Origin: Actinobacteria bacterium UBA7422
GTDB lineage: Bacteria; Actinomycetota; Actinomycetes; S36-B12
Length of the DNA stretch: 12,224 nt
Direction: 5' to 3'
Assembly (NCBI GenBank): GCA_002469525.1
Contig: DKME01000021.1
Location: 1-12,224 of the forward strand
Both the position numbers and the translations under genes were made by a program. Below, one piece after another: positions 5,928 to 12,224 of this stretch (positions are counted from its first letter, which is position 1; every line of letters starts with the position of its first letter). Below the pieces are notes generated by a model. That model worked only from the letters and a program-made list of their open reading frames with translations, was not told the origin of the DNA and ran no database searches.

Positions 5928-5972
5928 TGCTCGAAGTGAATTTCCCGCACGATCAACAGAAAGGCTCGATTT

Positions 5973-6968
5973 GTGAGTCAGGACACCGGTACTAACACCC
6001 TGTCAAGTTTAGGTGAGTTTGGTCTTGTCGGGAAGATTTTGTCGACAATTCGTGAGTCTTCCGTGTCAATCCCCGGTATCGAAGTCGAAGCAGGGGACGA
6101 CGCCGCTGTTATCAATCTGACGAATGCGTCATTGGTAATCAGTGTTGACATGTACGTCGAGGGGAAACATTTTCGAACTGACTGGTCAACGGCAATCGAA
6201 ATCGGTCGCAGGTGCGCCGCCGCATCACTTTCCGACGTATGTGCCATGGGCGCGGTTCCAGTCGGGGCCCTACTTGCCATTGGCATGCCCGGGTCAACGG
6301 CCTCGCACTGGGCGAGTGAGTTCATTTCTGGTTTCACGGAAGAGGTTGGTCTTGCTGGAGCTGTGGTTCTGGGAGGTGACGTAAGTGAGAGCGAGCAGAT
6401 CGTAATCTCAGTGTCGGCTCTTGGCACAGTTGAATCTGGAAGTGCCGTGACGCGAGCAGGTGCCCAGATTGGAGATCTAGTGGGGATCTGTGGTCGCTCA
6501 GGGATGGCCGCTGCAGGTTTGCGTGTCCTGCAACGTGGATTACGTTCTCCTCGGGTTTTGGTTGATGCATTTCGCGTTCCGAAGATCGATTACTTGGCGG
6601 GCTCGAGGGCGGCAAAACACAGTGCAACGTCAATGATTGATATTTCCGATGGACTCGTGGCCGACCTGCAACACATAGCGCGCGACTCCCAGGTGTGTGT
6701 GGAATTAGATACCTCGGGTTTTGACGTTCCTCAAGAGCTAGTGTCCGCTGCCGCAGCTTTTGGAACAGACCCCATGTCGTGGATTCTTGCTGGCGGAGAC
6801 GACCATGCCTTGGTGGCGACATTCCCCGCGAGTGTTGGCGTGGCGCAGGGGTTCACCACGATCGGAAAAATCACGCAGGGGACAGAGAACGGGGTAACGA
6901 AGGAAGGAACCGTGCTAATAAACGGGGAGCCTTATACCGAGTCTCCGGGATTCCGTCATTTCACCTAA
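5973..6968 (+). CDS. thiL: Thiamine-monophosphate kinase
   Basis: ThiL phosphorylates thiamine monophosphate with ATP to the active cofactor thiamine diphosphate, the last step of the pathway. The 331 residues carry the AIR-synthase-like kinase motifs: GDDAAVI (41-47, Mg-ATP), SVDMYVEGKHF (57-67), SLSDVCAMGA (85-94), LGGDVSES (133-140), MIDISDGLVADL (about 215-226) and a C-terminal GGDDHALVATF in place of the usual GGEDYELLFT. The start is GTG at 5973, fixed by the ribosome site AGAAAGG 8 nt upstream. It diverges from the asnC-like gene and converges on rpmB with only 3 bp between stops. Only 61 bp separate it from the divergent gene and no TPP riboswitch motif was seen there. No other thiamine gene lies nearby. 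The identification is secure. Confidence 0.96.
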   Translation: MSQDTGTNTLSSLGEFGLVGKILSTIRESSVSIPGIEVEAGDDAAVINLTNASLVISVDMYVEGKHFRTDWSTAIEIGRRCAAASLSDVCAMGAVPVGALLAIGMPGSTASHWASEFISGFTEEVGLAGAVVLGGDVSESEQIVISVSALGTVESGSAVTRAGAQIGDLVGICGRSGMAAAGLRVLQRGLRSPRVLVDAFRVPKIDYLAGSRAAKHSATSMIDISDGLVADLQHIARDSQVCVELDTSGFDVPQELVSAAAAFGTDPMSWILAGGDDHALVATFPASVGVAQGFTTIGKITQGTENGVTKEGTVLINGEPYTESPGFRHFT

Positions 6969-6971
6969 AAG

Positions 6972-7169
6972 TCAAGATTGGGAAGCGCGAACGACTTTCC
7001 CTGCTTTGATGCAGGAGGTGCACACGTTCAGACGCTTGGGAGTTTTGCCCACCAATGCCCGAACCCGTTGAATATTCGGGTTCCAACGACGATTCGTTTT
7101 GCGTTGTGAGTGGGAAACGTTGTGCCCGAAGCTAGGGCTCTTTCCGCAGATATCGCAGTTTGCAGCCAC
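6972..7169 (-). CDS. rpmB: 50S ribosomal protein L28 (zinc-binding type)
   Basis: L28 is a small protein of the large ribosomal subunit. The 65 residues start MAANCDICGK and include FGHNVSHSQRKTNRRWNPNIQRVRA, the family signature, which continues past residue 38. Two CXXC pairs (C5/C8 and C50/C53) mark the zinc-ribbon (C+) form rather than the zinc-free paralogue induced under zinc starvation. The frame is open back to 7316, but the GTG at 7167-7169 is the right start because it is preceded by a strong ribosome site and begins exactly at the conserved MAANCDICG. It is convergent with thiL (3-bp gap) and divergent from the fakA-like gene. The assignment is secure. Confidence 0.96.
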   Translation of the reverse strand: MAANCDICGKSPSFGHNVSHSQRKTNRRWNPNIQRVRALVGKTPKRLNVCTSCIKAGKVVRASQS

Positions 7170-7174
7170 AATGA

Positions 7175-7180
7175 CTCCTT
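7175..7180 (-). promoter_or_regulatory. Ribosome binding site that fixes the rpmB start
   Basis: On the minus strand AAGGAG lies 5 nt before the GTG at 7169. It decides that start against the longer open frame reaching 7316. A possible -10 box TAAACT lies at 7186-7191 on the same strand, with no clear -35. Confidence 0.8.
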
Positions 7181-7210
7181 CGGTCAGTTTACAAGGTGGA
7201 CCCGGGCGGA

Positions 7211-7233
7211 TCCGGTTGGAACTCCGGTTGGAA
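7211..7233. repeat. 12-bp tandem repeat in the rpmB/fakA divergent spacer
   Basis: TCCGGTTGGAA occurs at 7211-7221 and again at 7223-7233, a 12-bp period slightly longer than one helical turn. It lies near the middle of the 165-bp divergent spacer (7170-7334) between rpmB and the fakA-like gene and outside any credible coding frame. The spacing would place two protein-binding sites on nearly the same DNA face, or provide duplicated -35-like TTGGAA elements. The rest of the spacer shows no gene, hairpin terminator or clear promoter. Confidence 0.6.
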
Positions 7234-7323
7234 ATTTTAGCCGAATACGAGAGACTTATGGGACAGACGAACGCACCTCGCATCAAACCTGACGCAGAAT
7301 AGCCGATCCACCACACCTGAATG

Positions 7324-7331
7324 AAGGAGGG
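7324..7331 (+). promoter_or_regulatory. Ribosome binding site of the fakA-like gene
   Basis: GAAGGAGG is the strongest Shine-Dalgarno in the window and lies 3-4 nt before the ATG at 7335. It fixes that start and contrasts with several neighbours that have none. Confidence 0.8.
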
Positions 7332-7334
7332 GCC

Positions 7335-9011
7335 ATGCCACAGTCGAATTCACGCAATGGTGGACCTCCGATTTCCGGCATCACATTGCCGATTTTGCAC
7401 TCGTGGCTGTTCGAAGCGCAGAGCGCACTTCGAGTTGCTCGCGAAGAAATCGATGCCCTTAATGTATTCCCGGTCCCAGATGGAGACACGGGCACGAACC
7501 TTTACCTCACCGTTGAAGCCGCGTGCGGCGCGCTTTCGAAACCGGGTGACGATCTCGGACAGGCCGCACAACGTGTGGGTAGAGCGGCGATCATGGGTGC
7601 TCGTGGTAATTCGGGTGTAATCCTTTCTGCTTTTCTGCGTGACCTCGTTGCAGAGTTAGCCAACAGTCCGGAGAACTTTGCTCGAGCGCTTTCACAGGGG
7701 TCGCGCGGAGCATATAAAGCGGTTGCCAATCCGCTAGAAGGCACCATTCTGACCGTCGCATCGCGTTCAGCGCAGGAAGCATCCAATGCGGCCGCCCAAG
7801 GTGCAGACCTAATTGAGGTGGTAAGTGCTGCCGCCGAGACGGCATACGCAACTCTGCTACTCACGCCCGAGTTGCTCGTCCAACTGAGAGAGGCAGGGGT
7901 TGTGGACGCCGGAGGGCGCGGCCTCGTGGTCGTTCTTGATTCACTGGTAAAAATTCTCACGGGCACGCAACCCCAGAGAACCGAACATGCAGTCCAGCCT
8001 CTCTTTGATTTCCCACGAATTGAAAGGGCGAGCTCACAGGAAAATTTGCCGGCAGGCGCTTTTACTCTGCGACAGGAGTCAGCGCGTACTGCGGACATCG
8101 AATGTGAAGTGATGTATCACTTTGAGGCCACTGACTGTTCTCAATTGCAAAAGTCTTTGGAGGCAGTTGGTTCAAGCGTGATGGTGGCTGGAATCGACTC
8201 CACGTGGAATGTTCATGTTCATGTTCCCCTTCACCGAGTAGCGGATTGCGTCAACGCGGGTCTTGGGCTCGGTCAAATCTCTCAAGTCAGCGTCACCCAG
8301 TTAGAGATTAATTCGGTTGTCCAAGCTCATGCTGATTTAAGACCACTTCGGTCTCGCATTCTCATTGCCGTCACACACGGAGAGGGTGTGCGTCAACTCC
8401 TTGAGTCCCTTGGCGTGATGTGTATTCCAACACCCGCGCGGCAGCAACCCTCCGCCGCAGAGATTATCGCGGCGACCCAAGGGTGCGAGGCTTCCGAGAT
8501 CGTGATCTTGCCTGCAGATCGAGATACACACCCGGTCGCTGACATCGCAGCAGCAGACTTAAGGAACATGGGGTATCGAGTTTCGGTAATCCCCAGTCGC
8601 GCTATCACTCAATCCTTGGCCGCGATCGCGGTGAATGACCCGGAGATTGATTTCGATCGCGATGTTGTCGCCATGACTCGTGCGGCTGGAGCGACCAGGT
8701 ACGGTGCCATTACGCGGGCAACCCGTGACGTCTTGACCATGGCGGGTGAATGCAAAACAGGTGACTACCTGGGCCTGATCGGTGGGGAAATTAATTCAGT
8801 TGACCACGAACTCACGGCAGCTACTCAGAGTATTTTGACCCGAATGTTGGCACCGGGTGCAGAGTTGCTCACAATTGTTACGGGTTCAGAGGCCAGTGAA
8901 TTCGAGGTCGACACGGTATTGGGCTGGGTGCGCGAGCATTACCCCCTCGTTGAGCTTGAATTGGTATTCGGTGAGCAGCCTTTGTGGCCGTTTATCTTTG
9001 GGGCCGAATAG
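7335..9011 (+). CDS. fakA: DAK2-domain fatty acid kinase-like protein (FakA/YloV family)
   Basis: FakA is the ATP-binding subunit of a two-part fatty acid kinase; it phosphorylates a fatty acid held by a DegV-like FakB partner for entry into phospholipid synthesis. The 558 residues show the three-part FakA plan. Residues 15-210 are a DhaL/DAK2 ATPase with NVFPVPDGDTGTN (43-55; D49 and D51 bind Mg-ATP), GARGNSGVILS (88-98), GTILTV (136-141) and VDAGGRGL (190-197). A middle domain has C257, H294 and H296 (in NVHVHV), matching the reported zinc-binding Cys/His/His of S. aureus FakA. A C-terminal domain (about 340-558) ends in GEQPLWPFIFGAE. No fakB is in the window. It is followed 1 nt later by recG, an arrangement also seen in Firmicutes (yloV-recG). 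The architecture is clear; kinase activity on fatty acids in this organism is inferred. Confidence 0.85.
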   Translation: MPQSNSRNGGPPISGITLPILHSWLFEAQSALRVAREEIDALNVFPVPDGDTGTNLYLTVEAACGALSKPGDDLGQAAQRVGRAAIMGARGNSGVILSAFLRDLVAELANSPENFARALSQGSRGAYKAVANPLEGTILTVASRSAQEASNAAAQGADLIEVVSAAAETAYATLLLTPELLVQLREAGVVDAGGRGLVVVLDSLVKILTGTQPQRTEHAVQPLFDFPRIERASSQENLPAGAFTLRQESARTADIECEVMYHFEATDCSQLQKSLEAVGSSVMVAGIDSTWNVHVHVPLHRVADCVNAGLGLGQISQVSVTQLEINSVVQAHADLRPLRSRILIAVTHGEGVRQLLESLGVMCIPTPARQQPSAAEIIAATQGCEASEIVILPADRDTHPVADIAAADLRNMGYRVSVIPSRAITQSLAAIAVNDPEIDFDRDVVAMTRAAGATRYGAITRATRDVLTMAGECKTGDYLGLIGGEINSVDHELTAATQSILTRMLAPGAELLTIVTGSEASEFEVDTVLGWVREHYPLVELELVFGEQPLWPFIFGAE

Positions 9012-9012
9012 T

Positions 9013-11172
9013 GTGAATAAGACAAAAGATTTTTTAACGACTCCGTTAAAGGAACTTATCGGCGGCAAGAGTGCCGCGAGCTTGGAAAAATCTTTCGGGA
9101 TCACAAACGCTGGCCAGCTACTTAATCACTATCCACGCAGGTATATCGACAGAGGAAAGCTCACGTCATTCCGTGACGTTGAAGTTGGAGTTCCCGTCAC
9201 CATCATGGCGACCATTTCGCACATTAGTTCGCGTCGCATGAAGCAAAAACCCGGATACATCTTGGTGGTGACCGTCACTGACGGAAAAGAAGCCATGGAG
9301 CTCACTTTTTTCAACCAAAAATGGCGACAGAAAGAAATGCAAATAGGTCAAGTCGGCCTATTTGCCGGGACCGTTTCTGAGTTTCGTGGTGTTCGCACAC
9401 TGACACACCCGAAGTTCGCGCTTTTCGCCGATACAGGCCTTGATGTCAATAGTGAAGTCGATGCTGTGGCTGACTTCACCGAGGAAATAATTTCCGTGTA
9501 CCCGAGTTCACAAGATTTAGCCTCTTGGCAAATACAAGGTGCGGTCGACGTGGTGCTCACATCCGCTGACCAAATAATTGATCCAATTCCGAGTGAATTG
9601 CTTGTGAAGCATGGATTTATGAGCAAGATTGAATCACTGCATGCGATTCACCAACCAAATAGTCACGAAGAAATCTTGCAAGCCACGAAACGGATTAAGT
9701 ACGAGGAGGCCTTCATCCTGCTTGCCTTAATGCGTGAGCGCAAGAATCAAGCCAAGTCCGCCCTGGCGCAAGTTCGGCAAGAGCATGAGTCGCTTCTGCT
9801 AGACCAATTTGATGCATCCCTTCCATTTGAACTGACCGACGGTCAACGTCAAGTGGGGGAGGAGATCGCTGCGGATCTCGCTCGCAGTGTGCCCATGACT
9901 CGGTTGTTGCAGGGAGATGTTGGCAGCGGGAAAACCGTTGTTTCTATTCGGGCAATGCTTGAAGTTATTGCAGCGGGAGGACAGGTGGCGCTTCTTGCTC
10001 CAACTGAAGTTCTCGCCGCCCAGCACCTTGAATCATTGGATAAACTTTTGGCGGGCATTGGTGTGCGCCCCCTACGTGTTGAACTACTCACCGGGGGGAT
10101 CTCTCTCCCCAAGCGGCGTCAGGTGCTCTTAGACACGCAAAGCGGTGACGTCAACATTTTGGTGGGGACCCACGCGCTCTTGGAAGATAAAGTTCAATTC
10201 TTCGATTTGGGACTCATAGTTATTGACGAACAACACCGATTCGGGGTTGAACAGCGGGCCGTCATGCTCACAAAAGGCCGGGAAGAAATGCGACCGCACC
10301 TGTTGGTCATGACCGCGACCCCGATTCCGCGCACGGTTGCACTCACGATTTTTGGTGACCTAGATGTATCAACGTTGTTGGAATCTCCATCCATGCGAGC
10401 AGAGGTGTCGACTCACCTTGTTTCAACAACCAATATGCCGCGGAGTGAGACCCGCGTGTGGGAACGGATGGCAGAGGAGGTCAAAGCCGGAAACAAGGTT
10501 TTCGTGGTGTGTCCGGCAATTTCACCCCCGGAAGTTGAATCTAAAAAGAATATGGACTCTCCTAGCGAGCCGTTAGCAACCGTTGAAGAAACATTTGCCA
10601 CTCTTGTTTCATCGTTCCCGAATATTGCTTTTGCCCAATTACACGGTGGAATGGATTCGCAGTCTAAAAGAGAAATAATGCGGCGGTTTGAAGGACAGGA
10701 GGAGCCCGCCATTGACGTCCTTGTCAGCACGACCGTGATCGAGGTTGGAGTTGATATTCCCGCCGCAACCATGATGATCGTTCTCAACGCCGAAAGGTTT
10801 GGTATGTCCCAGCTTCACCAACTTCGCGGCAGGATCGGTCGCGGATCCAAGCCTGGACTATGCATTCTTGTTCACGGCTTCACATGGAGCACCGCGCCAA
10901 CTGAGAGGCTTGGAGCCTTGCGGGATTCACGCGATGGTTTCATGTTGTCACAAATCGACTTAGAAATCCGCGGCGAAGGAGATGTCCTGGGTCAAGATCA
11001 ATCTGGAGTCCTTAGCTCATTGCGACTCCTCAAAATAATTGACGACCTTGACTTTATTGAAGAAGTGCGACTTGAAGTCGATAAATTATTTGAAGGGGCC
11101 CAATGGCATTCAATTATGGAAAAGATAGATAAATTTGAGGTTGAACGAGCTCAAAGTCTTGAGAAAGCCTGA
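9013..11172 (+). CDS. recG: ATP-dependent DNA helicase RecG
   Basis: RecG remodels stalled replication forks and branch-migrates Holliday junctions. The 719 residues have an N-terminal wedge/OB domain (about 50-140, including SRRMKQKPGY and LTFFNQKWR), then superfamily 2 motor domains: GDVGSGKT (301-308, Walker A), APTEVLAAQH (Ia), DEQH (405-408, Walker B) in VIDEQHRFGVEQR, MTATPIPRT (III), the QLRGRIGRG arginine finger (603-611), and the RecG-specific GEGDVLGQDQSG. The start is the GTG at 9013, 1 nt after the fakA-like stop, giving the usual MNKTKDFLTTPLKELIG opening; the frame is open upstream but overlaps the previous gene. The stop overlaps the rsmD ATG by 1 nt (TGATG). The identification is secure. 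Confidence 0.97.
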   Translation: MNKTKDFLTTPLKELIGGKSAASLEKSFGITNAGQLLNHYPRRYIDRGKLTSFRDVEVGVPVTIMATISHISSRRMKQKPGYILVVTVTDGKEAMELTFFNQKWRQKEMQIGQVGLFAGTVSEFRGVRTLTHPKFALFADTGLDVNSEVDAVADFTEEIISVYPSSQDLASWQIQGAVDVVLTSADQIIDPIPSELLVKHGFMSKIESLHAIHQPNSHEEILQATKRIKYEEAFILLALMRERKNQAKSALAQVRQEHESLLLDQFDASLPFELTDGQRQVGEEIAADLARSVPMTRLLQGDVGSGKTVVSIRAMLEVIAAGGQVALLAPTEVLAAQHLESLDKLLAGIGVRPLRVELLTGGISLPKRRQVLLDTQSGDVNILVGTHALLEDKVQFFDLGLIVIDEQHRFGVEQRAVMLTKGREEMRPHLLVMTATPIPRTVALTIFGDLDVSTLLESPSMRAEVSTHLVSTTNMPRSETRVWERMAEEVKAGNKVFVVCPAISPPEVESKKNMDSPSEPLATVEETFATLVSSFPNIAFAQLHGGMDSQSKREIMRRFEGQEEPAIDVLVSTTVIEVGVDIPAATMMIVLNAERFGMSQLHQLRGRIGRGSKPGLCILVHGFTWSTAPTERLGALRDSRDGFMLSQIDLEIRGEGDVLGQDQSGVLSSLRLLKIIDDLDFIEEVRLEVDKLFEGAQWHSIMEKIDKFEVERAQSLEKA

Positions 11173-11747
11173 TGCGAATTATTTCCGGATCGGCGCGAGG
11201 GCGAAAACTGGAAGTTCCAACGACAGGCACCCGCCCGAGCTCGGACCGCATGCGCGAGGCAATGTTTTCCAGTATCGACTCACATCTTGGCCACATCGAA
11301 TCGAGTTGGGCCGACGTGAATTTTGTCGACCTATTTGCGGGCTCTGGTGCCATTGGGCTTGAAGCCATGAGTCGTGGGGCGCGAGAAGTCACCCTTGTCG
11401 AAAATAGTTCGAAGACGAAAGGAGTTATTGAGAAAAACGCGGCAAAGTGTGGGCTAGAGGTCAAGGTCGTTAAAGCTAACGCATACACCTGGATCCCCAC
11501 TTCGCGAGTCAATATTCTTTTTCTGGATCCTCCTTATGCGGATTCAGACGCCATTTTGCAGGGATATCTTGCAAAACTAGTTCAACTTCATTTACTTGAC
11601 GGTGCGTTAGTGATTTGTGAACGAGGGGCTCGGGCGCCTTCGCCTTTCGCGTCTATCCCTCCTCTGACATTGCCATTTGAGTGGGAGCGTGGTTACGGAG
11701 ACTCGAAACTTTGGTACGGTCAGGTTGTTTCATCATCGACTATTTGA
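11172..11747 (+). CDS. rsmD: 16S rRNA (guanine(966)-N(2))-methyltransferase RsmD
   Basis: RsmD uses S-adenosylmethionine to methylate N2 of G966 (E. coli numbering) in 16S rRNA of the small subunit. The 191 residues begin MRIISGSARGRKLEVP, then TRPSSDRMREAMFSSI (20-35, the RNA-side signature), the SAM loop DLFAGSGAIGLEAMSRGA (53-70), E77 at the end of the second strand, and the catalytic DPPY at 119-122. Length is normal. It starts inside the recG stop (TGATG) and ends 9 nt before coaD, so all four plus-strand genes are probably one transcript. rsmD-coaD is a very common bacterial pair. The assignment is secure. Confidence 0.96.
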   Translation: MRIISGSARGRKLEVPTTGTRPSSDRMREAMFSSIDSHLGHIESSWADVNFVDLFAGSGAIGLEAMSRGAREVTLVENSSKTKGVIEKNAAKCGLEVKVVKANAYTWIPTSRVNILFLDPPYADSDAILQGYLAKLVQLHLLDGALVICERGARAPSPFASIPPLTLPFEWERGYGDSKLWYGQVVSSSTI

Positions 11748-11756
11748 GGATTGCGT

Positions 11757-12224
11757 ATGCGAGTAGCTGTATGCCCGGGTTCATTTGATCCGGTGACAAT
11801 GGGACACCTTGACGTTTTCGAGCGGGCATCTCGCATGTCCGACCGGGTGATCGTAGCCGTTTTGGTCAATAAGAATAAGTCGTCATTATTCACTCTTGAT
11901 GAACGAATTGAGATGCTCACGGAGGCAACTGCACATCTACCAAACGTCTCAGTGGATTCTTTCTATGGGCTACTTGTTGACTATTGCGGGGCCCATGATG
12001 TCAACGCCATTGTTAAGGGTCTTCGCGCGGTCAGCGACTTTGACTACGAACTCCAAATGGCGCAGATGAACTACCGGTTGACTCAAGTGGAGACATGTTT
12101 CATCTCGACCAATCCCCTTTATAGCTATTTGTCCTCGAGTTTGGTGAAGGACGTCGCTACACATGGTGGAGACGTCAGTGGGCTAGTACCCGAAGTCGTG
12201 TTGAAACGACTAGAAGCCAAGTTA
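11757..12224 (+). CDS. coaD: Phosphopantetheine adenylyltransferase (3' end beyond window)
   Basis: CoaD transfers AMP from ATP to 4'-phosphopantetheine, the penultimate step of coenzyme A synthesis. The 156 codons visible run without a stop to the window edge; the family is about 160 residues long, so only a few are probably missing. Motifs: CPGSFDPVTMGHLDVFERA (6-24, the T/HXGH nucleotidyltransferase site), KNKSSLFTLDERIEM, KGLRAVSDFDYELQMAQMN (pantetheine and ATP contacts) and YLSSSLVKDVA. The ATG at 11757 has the ribosome site GAGGA (11746-11750), which overlaps the rsmD stop. The identification is secure. Confidence 0.96.
   Translation, partial: MRVAVCPGSFDPVTMGHLDVFERASRMSDRVIVAVLVNKNKSSLFTLDERIEMLTEATAHLPNVSVDSFYGLLVDYCGAHDVNAIVKGLRAVSDFDYELQMAQMNYRLTQVETCFISTNPLYSYLSSSLVKDVATHGGDVSGLVPEVVLKRLEAKL

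Noticed and set aside
5912..5972. TPP riboswitch before thiL
   Set aside because: Only 61 bp are available and neither the CTGAGA nor the ACCTGA core motif is present there.
6334..6822. Minus-strand open frame of 162 codons inside thiL
   Set aside because: It is fully antisense to a well-supported thiL and has a low-complexity, His/Arg/Gln-rich translation typical of a shadow frame.
7099..7302. Plus-strand open frames across rpmB and the divergent spacer
   Set aside because: They are mostly antisense to rpmB, have no ribosome site, and their translations resemble no family.
7502..8098. Minus-strand open frame of 198 codons inside the fakA-like gene
   Set aside because: It is antisense to a clear DAK2 domain, and its Ala/Arg/Ser-rich translation has no recognisable motif.
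8857..9012. N-terminal extension of recG by 52 residues
   Set aside because: It overlaps the end of the fakA-like gene in another frame and does not resemble RecG; GTG 9013 gives the normal opening.

Overview
The window reads as a compact housekeeping segment from an actinobacterium (Actinomycetota). The evidence is HU with a long Lys/Ala-rich tail, an F420-pathway CofC/FbiD guanylyltransferase, a DUF3515 lipoprotein, a stand-alone Lrp/AsnC ligand-binding domain, and a gene order and set of relative orientations that match, from memory, the hupB-fbiD-gpdA2-ddlA-Rv2980-thiL-recG-rsmD-coaD stretch of Mycobacterium tuberculosis. Base composition looks close to 50% GC by eye, low for the phylum. 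Intergenic space is almost absent, so a streamlined (for example aquatic) lineage is plausible, but the genus cannot be read from the sequence.

Layout. 1-430: hup (+) and a perfect 17-bp hairpin terminator shared with the convergent cofC (-). 1195-1240: a tight divergent start region for cofC and plsC. 1235-2982: plsC-gpsA (+), a phospholipid-synthesis pair with a 4-bp ATGA overlap. 2979-4043: a Cys/Met-metabolism PLP enzyme (-), tail-to-tail with gpsA by a 4-bp overlap. 4044-4170: divergent promoter region. 4171-5232: ddl (+). 5242-5911: asnC-like gene followed by the DUF3515 lipoprotein gene (-), overlapping by 8 bp. 5912-5972: overlapping divergent promoters. 5973-6968: thiL (+). 6972-7169: rpmB (-). 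7170-7334: divergent spacer with a 12-bp tandem repeat. 7335-12224: a tight fakA-like - recG - rsmD - coaD run (+), with junctions of +1 nt, a 1-nt overlap and +9 nt; coaD runs off the window end.

The genes serve separate core functions that are often neighbours in actinobacteria: chromatin (HU), cofactors (F420, thiamine diphosphate, CoA), membrane lipid (GpsA, PlsC, possibly a fatty acid kinase), peptidoglycan (Ddl), sulfur amino acids, ribosome (L28, RsmD) and DNA repair (RecG). No mobile element, CRISPR array, tRNA, rRNA or defence system was seen, and nothing here looks like a new multi-gene system. The points most worth a second look are a small C-terminal domain on CofC, a repeated -10/6-nt/start-codon pattern suggesting leaderless transcripts, and the extreme compaction of gene junctions.
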